A stretch of DNA of 64,000 nucleotides from Lichenicoccus sp965277665 (lineage in GTDB: Bacteria; Pseudomonadota; Alphaproteobacteria; Acetobacterales; Acetobacteraceae). The notes under the pieces are model-generated. The model saw only the letters and a list, made by a program, of their open reading frames with translations, was not told the DNA's origin and did no database searches. This document shows, in pieces, positions 1 through 7,670 of the stretch. The stretch covers positions 3,286,001 to 3,350,000 of the forward strand of contig NZ_OZ255835.1 of the NCBI RefSeq assembly GCF_965277665.1, read 5' to 3'. Within the stretch, counting starts at the first letter, position 1; every line of letters starts with the position of its first letter. The position numbers and the translations under genes are program-made.

Positions 1-1
1 G

Positions 2-1432
2 CTGGTGCAGTCCGGCAAGCCGGTGGGCGTGTTCCGCACCCATGCCGACGCGCCGCGCGTGCTGATCGCCAACTCGAACCTGGTGCCGCACTGGGCAACC
101 TGGGAGCATTTCAACGCGCTCGACCGGCTCGGCCTGATGATGTACGGCCAGATGACCGCCGGTTCCTGGATCTATATCGGTACCCAGGGGATCGTGCAGG
201 GCACCTACGAGACCTTCAATGAGATGGCGCGGCGGCACTATGGCGGCGACGCCAGCGGCCGCTGGATCCTGACCGCAGGCCTGGGCGGCATGGGCGGCGC
301 GCAGCCGCTGGCCGCGGTGATGGCCGGGTTCTCCTGCCTGGCGATCGAGTGCCAGCCCAGCCGGATCGAGATGCGCCTCAGGACCCGCTATCTCGACCGG
401 CAGGCGGGCAGCCTGGATGAGGCGCTGGCGATGATCGAGACGGCGCGGCAGGCCGGCCGACCCGTCTCGATCGGGCTCCTGGGTAATGCCGCCGAGCTGT
501 TCCCCGAGCTGGTCCGACGCGGCGTGCGTCCCGACTGCGTCACCGATCAGACCTCGGCGCACGACCCGCTGAACGGCTATCTCCCGGCCGGATGGAATGT
601 CAGCGAGTGGGAAGACCGGCGGGCACGCGATCCGGCCGGCGTCGAGGAGGCGGCCAAACGCTCGATGGCCGTACAGGTGGAGGCGATGCTGCGCTTCCAT
701 GCCAGCGGCGTCCCCACGGTCGATTACGGCAACAATATCCGCCAGCGCGCGCGCGAGATGGGCGTCGCCAACGCCTTCGATTTCCCGGGCTTCGTGCCAG
801 CCTATATCCGTCCGCTGTTCTGCCGTGGCGTGGGCCCGTTCCGGTGGGCGGCGCTGTCGGGCGATCCTGAGGACATCTACCGCACCGACCAGAAGGTGAA
901 GGAGCTGCTGCCGGACGATGCGCACCTGCATCACTGGCTCGACATGGCGCGCGTGCGGATCGGCTTCCAGGGCCTGCCCGCCCGCATCTGCTGGGTCGGG
1001 CTCGGCGACCGGCACCGGCTCGGGCTGGCGTTCAACGAGATGGTCGCCACCGGCGAGCTCAGTGCGCCGGTGGTGGTCGGACGGGACCATCTGGATTCCG
1101 GATCGGTCGCCAGCCCGAACCGCGAAACCGAGGCGATGCTGGACGGCTCCGATGCGGTCTCGGACTGGCCGCTGCTGAACGCGTTGCTGAATACCGCCTC
1201 CGGCGCCACCTGGGTGTCGCTGCATCATGGCGGCGGCGTCGGCATGGGCTTCTCGCAGCACGCCGGCATGGTGGTGGTCTGCGACGGCACGCCGGCGGCG
1301 GCGGCGCGAATTGGCCGCGTGCTGTGGAATGACCCGGCGACCGGGGTGATGCGTCACGCCGACGCCGGGTACGAGGCGGCGATCGACTGCGCCCGGGCGC
1401 AGGGCTTGGACCTGCCCGCCATCCTGGGGTGA
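2..1432 (+). CDS. hutU: Urocanate hydratase (urocanase), C-terminal ~476 residues, 5' end outside window
   Basis: Urocanase adds water to urocanate to give imidazolone propionate, the second step of histidine degradation in the cytoplasm. The frame is already open at the window edge, so about 80 N-terminal residues of a protein usually near 555 residues are missing. Family blocks are visible: QSGKPVGVF, YIGTQGIVQGTYETF, the NAD-binding TAGLGGMGGAQPLA, VDYGNNIRQ, the Cys-containing ARICWVGLGDRHRLGLAFNE and the C-terminal LHHGGGVGMGFSQHAG. The stop TGA lies inside a GTGA that could couple to a following gene, but what follows is only a 23-codon frame and then dmeR, so the rest of a hut operon is not present downstream. 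Identification is firm. Confidence 0.96.
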   Translation: MVQSGKPVGVFRTHADAPRVLIANSNLVPHWATWEHFNALDRLGLMMYGQMTAGSWIYIGTQGIVQGTYETFNEMARRHYGGDASGRWILTAGLGGMGGAQPLAAVMAGFSCLAIECQPSRIEMRLRTRYLDRQAGSLDEALAMIETARQAGRPVSIGLLGNAAELFPELVRRGVRPDCVTDQTSAHDPLNGYLPAGWNVSEWEDRRARDPAGVEEAAKRSMAVQVEAMLRFHASGVPTVDYGNNIRQRAREMGVANAFDFPGFVPAYIRPLFCRGVGPFRWAALSGDPEDIYRTDQKVKELLPDDAHLHHWLDMARVRIGFQGLPARICWVGLGDRHRLGLAFNEMVATGELSAPVVVGRDHLDSGSVASPNRETEAMLDGSDAVSDWPLLNALLNTASGATWVSLHHGGGVGMGFSQHAGMVVVCDGTPAAAARIGRVLWNDPATGVMRHADAGYEAAIDCARAQGLDLPAILG

Positions 1433-1500
1433 GCGAGCCGGTCCCCGACCTGGATCTCGCGGCCGGCCCGCACTCGGCACCCTGCCCGCCGAGCCGCTAG
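1429..1500 (+). pseudogene. 23-codon frame overlapping the hutU stop; possible stub of a lost hut gene
   Basis: A GTG overlapping the hutU stop (GTGA) opens a frame of 23 codons, reading SEPVPDLDLAAGPHSAPCPP after the start, and ends at TAG 1498-1500. The overlap is typical of translational coupling inside an operon, so this may be the beginning of a truncated next hut gene. It is too short to prove coding, and chance is a real alternative. Confidence 0.2.
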
Positions 1501-1511
1501 CCAACAAGACT

Positions 1512-1540
1512 GGCATAGGATACCCCCCTATGGCATAAGA
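1512..1540 (+). promoter_or_regulatory. Probable DmeR operator/promoter of dmeRF
   Basis: Just before the dmeR start is ATACCCCCCTAT (1520-1531), a C6 tract flanked by ATA/TAT half-sites, inside a repeated GGCATA context (1512-1517 and 1532-1537). RcnR/CsoR-family repressors recognise G/C tracts with A/T-rich inverted flanks, and the site sits 13 bases from the start codon. This fits autorepression relieved by Co or Ni. The assignment is inferred from motif and position. Confidence 0.65.
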
Positions 1541-1544
1541 CCTT

Positions 1545-1823
1545 ATGACCCATACGGCACGGGAGAAGGCCAAGCTGTTGACGCGGGTGCGTCGCATGAA
1601 AGGCCAGATCGAGGCGATCGAGCGCGCGCTGGAGGCAGAGGCAGGCTGCGAGCAGATCCTGCACCTCATCGCCGGCGTCAGGGGTGCCATGGCCGGGCTG
1701 ATGGCCGAAGTGGTCGAGGATCATGTCCGCACCCATCTGGTCGATCCCGTTGCGCATCCGGGCGCCCTGAACATGGACGCGGCCGAGCAACTGCTCGATG
1801 TCGTCCGCACCTACCTGAAATGA
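1545..1823 (+). CDS. dmeR: DmeR, RcnR/CsoR-family Co/Ni-responsive repressor
   Basis: An all-helical 92-residue repressor of the DUF156 (CsoR/RcnR/FrmR) family. The metal ligands of the RcnR subgroup are all present at the expected places: His3, Cys35, His60 and His64. The first helix carries the usual basic DNA-contact stretch (RVRRMKGQIEAIERAL). This H-C-H-H pattern separates it from copper CsoR and from formaldehyde FrmR and points to cobalt/nickel. The stop overlaps the start of the cation exporter by 4 bases (ATGA), so the two are translated as a coupled pair. A C-tract operator lies directly upstream. Binding of Co or Ni should release DNA and switch on efflux. Confidence 0.93.
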   Translation: MTHTAREKAKLLTRVRRMKGQIEAIERALEAEAGCEQILHLIAGVRGAMAGLMAEVVEDHVRTHLVDPVAHPGALNMDAAEQLLDVVRTYLK

Positions 1824-3046
1824 GGGTCACCATGGACGGTGCCGGAAGCCCGACCCACCCCGGGCACGACCACGTGTTTCTCGGCGCCGGACATGAGCGT
1901 GCCGAGCGCAGGACCTGGTGGGTCATCGGCCTGTGCGGCGCGATGATGGCGCTCGAGATCGCGGGGGGCCTGGCGTACGGCTCGATCGCCCTGGTAGCGG
2001 ACGGGCTGCACATGAGCACGCATGCCGGCGCCCTGCTGCTGGCGGCACTCGCCTACAGCTATGCTCGCCGCCACGCGCAGGACCGGCGCTTCAGCTTCGG
2101 CACCGGCAAGCTCGGCGACCTGGCCGGTTTCACCAGCGCGATCGTCTTGGCCATGATCGCCTTGCTGATCGGCTACCAGGCCGTCGCACGGCTGGCCACC
2201 CCGGTTGCGATCCGCTTCGCCGAGGCGATCCCGATCGCAGCACTCGGCCTCATCGTGAACATCGGCAGCGTCTGGCTGTTGAGCGGCGGCCACCATCATC
2301 ACGGTCATGACCATCACGACCACGATGACGAGCATTCCGTCGTGACGCCTGCAGGCCTGTTGCTGCTCAGCGTGTTCGAGGACGGCGTGCCGCCGGTCTT
2401 CCGGCTGCGATCGCCCGGTGGGCTGTCGCTCTCGGAGGTCACGATCGAGACGGTCAGGCCCGACGGCACGCGGCAGGTGTTCCACCTGGTGGACCGCGAT
2501 GGCTGCGTGGAGAGCGTCGAGACCATCCCAGAGCCGCACCGCTTCACCGCCTCCATTCGCCTGCAGGGAAACATCTATCCGGTTCGCTTCGAGGAGCAGG
2601 AACACGAGGCGCATGGAGAGGCACATCACGACAACAACCTGCGAGCCGCAATCGTCCACGTTCTGGCGGACGCCGCCGTCTCCGTGCTGGTCATCATCGG
2701 TCTTCTGCTCGCCCGCACGTTCGGGTGGCTCTGGATGGATCCGCTCGCCGGCCTGATCGGCGCCGGCGTCATCGCAGCCTGGTCGTATGGGCTGGTGCGC
2801 GATACCGGGGCCATCCTGCTCGACATGGTTCCCGACCAGCGCACCGAGAATGCCGTTCGTCGAGCGGTCGAGGCTGAGGGAGACCGGCTGACGGACCTCC
2901 ATTTGTGGCGTCTGGGACCGGGGCATCTTGGCGCAATCGTCTCGGTGGCGACGACGCGGACGTCGCAGGGACCGGAGCATTATCGTCGCCTGCTGTCGCG
3001 CTTCCCCGCTCTCTCGCATGTGACGGTGGAGGTGCAGCACGCCTGA
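1820..3046 (+). CDS. dmeF: DmeF, CDF-family cobalt/nickel efflux transporter
   Basis: Cation diffusion facilitator of the inner membrane that exports divalent metal by proton exchange. It is 408 residues long with helices near 33-53, 66-82, 103-123, 135-155, 277-297 and 305-325. The TM2 metal site is in ADGLHMSTH (Asp61), and TM5 carries His280-x3-Asp284 in HVLADAAVSV. A His/Asp-rich loop (residues 158-172) follows TM4, and an extra segment of about 100 residues (173-270, beginning near SVFEDGVPPVFRLR and ending in another His/Glu-rich stretch) lengthens the TM4-TM5 loop. The C-terminal cytoplasmic domain has the ferredoxin-like fold expected of the family. It is coupled to dmeR by an ATGA overlap. 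Metal choice (Co/Ni) is inferred from the DmeR partner. Confidence 0.92.
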   Translation: MRVTMDGAGSPTHPGHDHVFLGAGHERAERRTWWVIGLCGAMMALEIAGGLAYGSIALVADGLHMSTHAGALLLAALAYSYARRHAQDRRFSFGTGKLGDLAGFTSAIVLAMIALLIGYQAVARLATPVAIRFAEAIPIAALGLIVNIGSVWLLSGGHHHHGHDHHDHDDEHSVVTPAGLLLLSVFEDGVPPVFRLRSPGGLSLSEVTIETVRPDGTRQVFHLVDRDGCVESVETIPEPHRFTASIRLQGNIYPVRFEEQEHEAHGEAHHDNNLRAAIVHVLADAAVSVLVIIGLLLARTFGWLWMDPLAGLIGAGVIAAWSYGLVRDTGAILLDMVPDQRTENAVRRAVEAEGDRLTDLHLWRLGPGHLGAIVSVATTRTSQGPEHYRRLLSRFPALSHVTVEVQHA

Positions 3047-3101
3047 TCCACCGCCGTGCAGGCCTGCCGTGGTGCAGGTTGTTTGATCTAGATGCCGGCG
3101 C

Positions 3102-3207
3102 CTAGAGCATGATCCGATCGATCATGCTCAGCTTGTCGTTTGATAGAGCAGCTTTATCCGACACTTGGCATCGCGAAGCGATTCCAAGTGATCGGATGCT
3201 GCTCTAG
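3102..3207. repeat. 106-bp MITE-like palindromic intergenic element with 18-bp terminal inverted repeats
   Basis: The element starts CTAGAGCATGATCCGATC (3102-3119) and ends with a sequence whose reverse complement is CTAGAGCAGCATCCGATC (3190-3207), matching at 16 of 18 bases. Inside are two stem-loops: GAGCATGATC/GATCATGCTC (3105-3129), and a longer one from AGAGCAGC (3145-3152) to GCTGCTCT (3198-3205) whose arms also pair ATCCGA/TCGGAT, ACTTGG/CCAAGT and ATCGC/GCGAT around a GAA loop. It has no coding capacity. It looks like a dispersed non-autonomous element, and its folded RNA could also help end dmeF transcripts. Confidence 0.75.
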
Positions 3208-3293
3208 ATCGCCGCAATCCCCGGGTGCTCGCTTCTGCCGCGTGCCAACCGACCTGAAGGCCCAGGCCGGCACCCGATAGCAGGAAGACGCAG

Positions 3294-3674
3294 ATGAACC
3301 TCTCCAAGGCCCTTCAAGCCGCTATCATGCTGCCGGTCATGGCTGGCCCAGTGATGGCGCAGCAGCCCCGGCCGACGTCAAGCTCCACGATGCCGATGGC
3401 TTCGGCTGCGGATACTCGTCCTTCGACGAAGGCATTCAAGGCTGCCGACGACAAGATGATGAGGGGCATGGATCGCCCGATGACGGGCAATGCCGATCAG
3501 GACTTCGTGGCCGGGATGCTGCCGCACCATGCCGGCGCCGTGGGTATGGCAAAAGTCGAGCTCAGATACGGCAAAGACCCCGAGATGTTGCGGCTGGCGA
3601 GGGGAATCATCAACGCACAGCAAAAGGAAATTGCGCAGATGCAGGTATGGCAGGCGAAGCACCCTGAGCACTGA
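3294..3674 (+). CDS. Exported DUF305 protein
   Basis: A 126-residue protein with a signal peptide (hydrophobic stretch to about residue 22, AMA-type cleavage before QQPRP) and a low-complexity linker. A short DUF305 domain covers roughly residues 58-122. The family signature is visible in DQDFVAGMLPHHAGAVGMAK, with the HH pair, followed by a helical tail ending QQKEIAQMQVWQAKHPEH. DUF305 proteins are ferritin-like four-helix proteins often found beside metal-resistance genes. The position just after dmeRF fits a periplasmic metal-related role, but no function can be assigned. A purine-rich AGGAAGA ribosome site precedes the start. Confidence 0.8.
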   Translation: MNLSKALQAAIMLPVMAGPVMAQQPRPTSSSTMPMASAADTRPSTKAFKAADDKMMRGMDRPMTGNADQDFVAGMLPHHAGAVGMAKVELRYGKDPEMLRLARGIINAQQKEIAQMQVWQAKHPEH

Positions 3675-3770
3675 CGCCAGTAGAACCAGCCGGATATCGA
3701 GCAGGAAGTCCGCGTTCCCCAGGGCGAACGGCATGGACGGCAGAGCCTGGATGATCTTTAACGGAGGGTG

Positions 3771-4508
3771 ATGGTGGGTATTGCGGGCAAGGTGGTCATC
3801 ATCACCGGGGCGAGCAGCGGAATCGGTCGCGCGACGGCAATGCTGCTCGCAGCGCGCGGCGCGCTCGTCGTCCTGGGCGCACGCCGGGAGGACGCGCTGA
3901 TCGCGGTGGTCGACGCGATCGCCGCTGCGGGCGGCAAGGCCGTGCACAAGGTGACCGATGTGCGCCATCGCGGTGACCTCGAAGCGCTCGTCGCGATGGC
4001 GATCGCGCTGGGCGGGAGGCTCGACGTGCTGATAAACAACGCAGGGATCGGACCGATCTCGCGCTTCGACGCACTGCGCGTCGAGGATTGGGACGCGATG
4101 ATCGACGTCAATCTGCGCGGTACGCTTTATGGAATCGCCGCGGCGTTGCCGGTCTTCCAGCGACAGCGATCGGGGCACGTCATCAACATCGTCTCGACCG
4201 CCGGGCTCAAGATCCTTCCGACGATGGGAGTTTATGCCGCGACCAAGAACGCGGTCCGAACGGTCAGCGAAGCACTGCGGCAGGAAGCGGGGCCGGATTT
4301 GCGGGTCACCGAGATTTCTCCGGGACTGATTTCGACCAACTTTGCCACCTCGATGACCGACCTGGCGGTGAAGGAGGCGATGGCAAAGAGCCTGGGCGAT
4401 ATCGCGATCCCAGCGGAGGCGATCGCTCGCGGCATTGCATACGCGATCGAGCAGCCGGATGATGTCGATGTCGGGAGCATCGTCATACGACCGACCGCCC
4501 AGGGCTGA
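3771..4508 (+). CDS. SDR-family NAD(P)-dependent oxidoreductase
   Basis: A classical short-chain dehydrogenase of about 245 residues. It shows the dinucleotide motif TGASSGIG near the N-terminus, NNAG in the middle, the catalytic Ser in NIVSTAG and the YAATK (YxxxK) pair. The C-terminal SPGLISTNFATSM fits the YdfG-like branch that acts on small hydroxy or keto substrates, but the substrate is unknown. The start is ambiguous: GTG 3768, ATG 3771 and GTG 3774 are consecutive in frame behind GGAGG at 3763-3767. Spacing from GGAGG favours 3774, codon choice favours 3771. It is convergent with the ctrA-type gene 11 bases away. Confidence 0.88.
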   Translation: MVGIAGKVVIITGASSGIGRATAMLLAARGALVVLGARREDALIAVVDAIAAAGGKAVHKVTDVRHRGDLEALVAMAIALGGRLDVLINNAGIGPISRFDALRVEDWDAMIDVNLRGTLYGIAAALPVFQRQRSGHVINIVSTAGLKILPTMGVYAATKNAVRTVSEALRQEAGPDLRVTEISPGLISTNFATSMTDLAVKEAMAKSLGDIAIPAEAIARGIAYAIEQPDDVDVGSIVIRPTAQG

Positions 4509-4519
4509 ATCGCGCCGCC

Positions 4520-5305
4520 TTAGACCGCGAGCGCCGGTTCCCCGATGTCGCAGAGCGTGGCGAAGGCAACATTGGCACCGGCGCGCTCCGGCTTCGCTGG
4601 ACGCTCCGGTTTTGCGGCCGCTTGCTTGGTCAGGGTCTCGTCGCGCAGCGTATAGCCGCGGCCCCAGGCGGTGCCGATCAGGTTTCCCGCCCCGGCGAGC
4701 TGGAGTTTCTTGCGGAGCTTGCAGACGAAGACGTCGATGATCTTCATTTCCGGCTCGTCGAGGCCGCCATAGAGGTGGTTGAGGAAGGCATCCTTGGTGA
4801 GCACCATGCCCTTGCGCAGTACCAGCAGTTCGAGGATGGCGTATTCCTTGCCGGTGAGGTGGACCTGGGTGCCGTTCACCGAGACGTCGCGGCTGTCGAG
4901 GTTGAGCTGCAGGCTGCCCACGCGCAGGGTGGGCTCGCTGTAGCCCTTGCTGCGACGCAGGATCGCCTGCATGCGAGCGACGAGTTCGGACTGGTCGAAC
5001 GGCTTGGTGATGAAGTCGTCGGCGCCGACCGCGAACGCCCGCACCTTGGCCTGCGGGCGGCACAGCGCCGAGAGCACGATCACCGGCGTGGCGAGGCGGG
5101 CGGCGCGCATGCGGCGGACCACCTCGTAGCCGTCGGCATCCTGCAGCATCAGGTCGAGCAGGATCAGGTCGTAGTCATAGCGCCGGACCATGTCGAGCGC
5201 CTCATGGCCCAGGTCCGTATGATCGACCGTGAAGCCCGCGCTCTTGAGCACCGAGGAGATCCCACGCGCAGCCGTCACGTCGTCCTCAACCAGAAGCACA
5301 CGCAT
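4520..5305 (-). CDS. ctrA: CtrA-family response regulator
   Basis: An OmpR/PhoB-type regulator of 261 residues. The receiver domain (1-115) has the phospho-acceptor Asp51 in LILLDLMLQD and Lys in GADDFITKPF. The winged-helix domain (about 125-228) is strongly CtrA-like: VHLTGKEYAILELLVLRKG, FLNHLYGGLDEPEMKIID and WGRGYTLRD. CtrA controls cell-cycle and motility genes in alphaproteobacteria. Against the usual 230-240 residues it has an extra Pro/Lys/Glu-rich tail (KPERPAKPERAG) after the DNA-binding domain. I placed the start at MRVLLVEDD, seven codons inside the longest open frame, behind AGGTGGTGG. Whether it is the orthologous essential CtrA or a paralogue cannot be settled here. Confidence 0.82.
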   Translation of the reverse strand: MRVLLVEDDVTAARGISSVLKSAGFTVDHTDLGHEALDMVRRYDYDLILLDLMLQDADGYEVVRRMRAARLATPVIVLSALCRPQAKVRAFAVGADDFITKPFDQSELVARMQAILRRSKGYSEPTLRVGSLQLNLDSRDVSVNGTQVHLTGKEYAILELLVLRKGMVLTKDAFLNHLYGGLDEPEMKIIDVFVCKLRKKLQLAGAGNLIGTAWGRGYTLRDETLTKQAAAKPERPAKPERAGANVAFATLCDIGEPALAV

Positions 5306-5651
5306 TGTCACCACCACCTGAAACACGACCCAACCCGATCATGAACTCACGTTCTCGTGAAAACAAGTCAAAGCTGGGGGCAGCGACGTAGTGAAACAAG
5401 TAAACGGCAAATCACCATGCCGGTTAGGTGATCTTTGTCAGTTCCCGCGAGACAAGATTGCCATAATGCGGAAGGATAATGAAAGTCCCGCAGCAACCTT
5501 AGTTTTGACGTGTCCGCTCTTTATTTGGAGCAGGCAGTATTCGTGGCTTTAACGCTAGGGCTGAACTGGCAGTGTTGCAACGGGTTAGAGCCTGTTTCGG
5601 CTTTGCGCCCAGGTGCGTTATGGCAGCAGCTTCATCACCCGAAGCGGGACT
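5306..5651. other. Gene-free upstream region of the ctrA-type gene
   Basis: This 346-base stretch lies between the 5' end of the ctrA-type gene and the 3' end of the aldolase gene, both on the minus strand. It is less GC-rich than its surroundings. A 6-bp inverted repeat, ATCACC (5411-5416) and GGTGAT (5427-5432), is a plausible regulator site. I saw no clear TTAA-N7-TTAA CtrA box. Confidence 0.5.
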
Positions 5652-6557
5652 TCAGACTTTCACTGTCGAAGCCCGGTAGATCTCGTCGATCGCGGCCGCG
5701 AGGGCCGCATCGAATTCGGCGTCGCTCATCGACTGCCTGAGGTCGTCGATCAGCGCTCGGGAAAAACTTGCGATCATGCCCTGGTTGGCGGCGAGGCGGC
5801 GGCAGGCATCCGGGCGCTTGTAGCCGCCCGAAAGTGCCACCACCCTGACCACCCGGTCATGCGCGGTCAGCGGCGCGTAGGCATCGGGCACCTCCGGGAT
5901 GGTCAGCTTCAGCATCACCCGCTCGCCGTCCGGCAGTGCGTCGAGGCCCTTCAGCAGCTCGGCCAGCAGGATGGCCTCGGCAGCTGCCTTGTCCGGGCTC
6001 TTGATGGAGATCTCCGGCTCGAGGATGGGCATCAGCCCGTGCCGGGAGATCTGCGCGCCGATCTCGAACTGCTGGCGCGCGATCGCGGCGATGCCGTCCT
6101 GCGACGCGAGGTTGATGACCGAACGCATCTTGGTGCCATAGACCCCGAGCTTCACCGCGCGCTCGAGCAGCCCGTCGAGCCCGGGGATCGGTTTCATCAG
6201 GCTGACACCGTCGCGCTCGGCCTCGAGCCCCTTATCGACCTTCAGGTAGGGCACCACGCCGCGCTCCTGCCACAGATAGGACGGCACCGGACGACCCTGC
6301 GCCTCGCCGTCCATGGTGGCCTCGAACAGGATCGCCCCGATCACCTTGGCACCGGTGAAGGCCGGCGAGGTGATGATCCGCACGCGCATCTCGTGCATTT
6401 TCGCGAACATTTCGGCGTCCCCGCTATAGGCGCTGTCCGGGATGCCGTAGGCTCGCAAGGCCCCGGGCGTCGAGCCGCCGCTCTGGTCGAGCGCCGCGAT
6501 GAAGCCGGCCTTCGCATGGGCCTGCGATGCCATCCTGCCATCGACCATGATCGTCAT
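5652..6557 (-). CDS. Class I fructose-bisphosphate aldolase
   Basis: A 301-residue Schiff-base aldolase of the short bacterial class I type, cleaving fructose 1,6-bisphosphate in the cytoplasm. Recognisable blocks are FIAALDQSGGSTPGAL near the N-terminus, the central PSYLWQERGVVPYLKVDKGL, LMPILEPEISIKSPDK and VMLKLTIPE, with the Lys expected to form the Schiff base, and LSGGYKRPDACRRLAANQGM near the C-terminus. Length fits the family. There are two near-adjacent starts (MTIMVDG, 6557 or 6548). It has no operon partner. Confidence 0.93.
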   Translation of the reverse strand: MTIMVDGRMASQAHAKAGFIAALDQSGGSTPGALRAYGIPDSAYSGDAEMFAKMHEMRVRIITSPAFTGAKVIGAILFEATMDGEAQGRPVPSYLWQERGVVPYLKVDKGLEAERDGVSLMKPIPGLDGLLERAVKLGVYGTKMRSVINLASQDGIAAIARQQFEIGAQISRHGLMPILEPEISIKSPDKAAAEAILLAELLKGLDALPDGERVMLKLTIPEVPDAYAPLTAHDRVVRVVALSGGYKRPDACRRLAANQGMIASFSRALIDDLRQSMSDAEFDAALAAAIDEIYRASTVKV

Positions 6558-6864
6558 CCTCGCTTGCGGTTGCTTTGTGGCGGGGGTGCCGACCAGGGCC
6601 GACTGCCTCCCGTTTGGAGGTGTTTTGGCATCCTTCTTCCGGGTCGTGCAATCCTTTGGCCCGTCGCCCCGGCACCGGCCGGGGCCAGGCTCGGGCGGGC
6701 TCTCTCAGCGTCCGATCTCGGCACGACCGATCGGCTACGATCCGGGCTATATCGGCCAGGAGCAGAAAACCCTGCAAGCCATCGACAACCCGTTCGGCAC
6801 GAGGTTGTCACCCATGTCTTAGGAACCCAGTGTCACCCATCTGTCCGGACTGGACCCAGAAGAA
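6558..6864. other. Gene-free region with a probable IS-end remnant
   Basis: No gene is supported here. Two copies of TGTCACCCAT, at 6806-6815 and 6831-6840, each continue into a TGTCC/TCTT context ending CCGGACTGG. Such spaced TGTCACCCAT units resemble the terminal repeats of IS21/IS481-type insertion sequences, so a decayed IS end abuts the island boundary at 6865. The assignment comes from memory of such ends and is tentative. Confidence 0.35.
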
Positions 6865-6887
6865 GTTGATGCCGGGTGAGGGATTCG
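6865..6887 (+). repeat. attL: 23-bp duplicate of the tRNA-Thr 3' end
   Basis: Identical to 20361-20383, beginning GTTGATGCCGGG and ending GGGATTCG. The last 18 bases copy the T-arm and acceptor 3' part of tRNA-Thr; the first five lie beyond the tRNA. After position 6887 the sequence diverges from the tRNA, marking the outer island end. Confidence 0.9.
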
Positions 6888-6906
6888 GGAAACGCGCTCG
6901 ACATTA

Positions 6907-6967
6907 GCGGTCTTCCGACACTTTTTGGATCAGCCGATGCGAGGTTGTCTGCCCAAACTGTGTGCCC
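6907..6967 (+). other. Island-end sequence block with arm-type motif
   Basis: GCGGTCTTCCGACACTT (6907-6923) and TGTGTGCCC (6959-6967) recur in the same order beside the internal att-like site (11957-11973 and 11996-12004). TGTGTGCCC also occurs twice beside the right end. Such short repeats near att cores are what integrase arm-binding sites look like. Confidence 0.55.
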
Positions 6968-7047
6968 GTGCAAGCCCGATTGATCCAATTCTGGTGGTGC
7001 CGGATCGACTTGCCACCAAGGCCAGAACGATAGACCATCCCGCCACG

Positions 7048-7254
7048 ATGACCGATCCCGAACCACGCAGTCAGGCCTCGATCGCCGCGAGCCGCGCCGC
7101 CCTCGACCATGCGGCAGTCGATAACCAATTCCGCACAGTTGAGCGGCTGCCGTTTGTCATGCGCCATCAGCGCACGCTGGTTCGGATCACCATGCTGTTC
7201 GCGGCCGGCGTCCTGGCCCTCGACGCGATCATCTGGTTGCGCGCCAACCCCTAG
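7048..7254 (+). CDS. Small single-pass membrane protein, unknown
   Basis: A 68-residue frame with a polar N-terminal half (SRAALDHAAVDNQFRTVERL) and one hydrophobic helix near the C-terminus (TMLFAAGVLALDAIIWL). I do not recognise it. It is the first frame inside the left island end. Coding is plausible from amino-acid composition only, and no strong ribosome site precedes the ATG. Confidence 0.4.
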   Translation: MTDPEPRSQASIAASRAALDHAAVDNQFRTVERLPFVMRHQRTLVRITMLFAAGVLALDAIIWLRANP

Positions 7255-7424
7255 TCGGCCGGCTTCACCCCTCCACGTCGCCCGACGCCTCGATCTCGGT
7301 CAGCAGAACACCGTCGTCGGTCTGCTCGACCAGAAGCCGGGTGCCCGGTCGCCGGCAGGGAGCGTCACCGCCGGACTAGGGCCGCCGCGCGGTTGCGCTA
7401 CACTCTCGATCTTAGGCGCCAGCC

Positions 7425-7610
7425 ATGACCAGCAGCGTCGAGACTACCAGCCCGGCCGCCCCGACGCCCATTCTGCCGGCGGGGTTCCTTTGGGCCATCA
7501 TCGGGCTAGCGATGTTCGGCGCGGTTTTGTTTGGCACTACCGGCTACATGGTCGGCACGGCGGCCAGAGCGCATCTCGGCGCCTGTCGAGACTCTACGTT
7601 GCCGGGATGA
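7425..7610 (+). CDS. Small membrane protein, unknown
   Basis: A 61-residue frame with a Ser/Thr/Pro-rich start, then one transmembrane helix (GFLWAIIGLAMFGAVLFG) and a GTTGYMVGTAARA stretch. The C-terminal residues read as if the frame may have been altered. It lies between another short membrane frame and the XRE cluster on the opposite strand. No function can be proposed. Confidence 0.35.
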   Translation: MTSSVETTSPAAPTPILPAGFLWAIIGLAMFGAVLFGTTGYMVGTAARAHLGACRDSTLPG

Positions 7611-7670
7611 TGAGGGCGCCGTCCGGCCCGAAAATCGCTTCGTGCTGGTCGATGCCCTTAAGCATGGTCC

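Noticed and set aside
1811..3040. Long open frame antisense to dmeF
   Set aside because: Arg/Gln/His-rich translation without motifs; it mirrors the codon bias of dmeF on the other strand.
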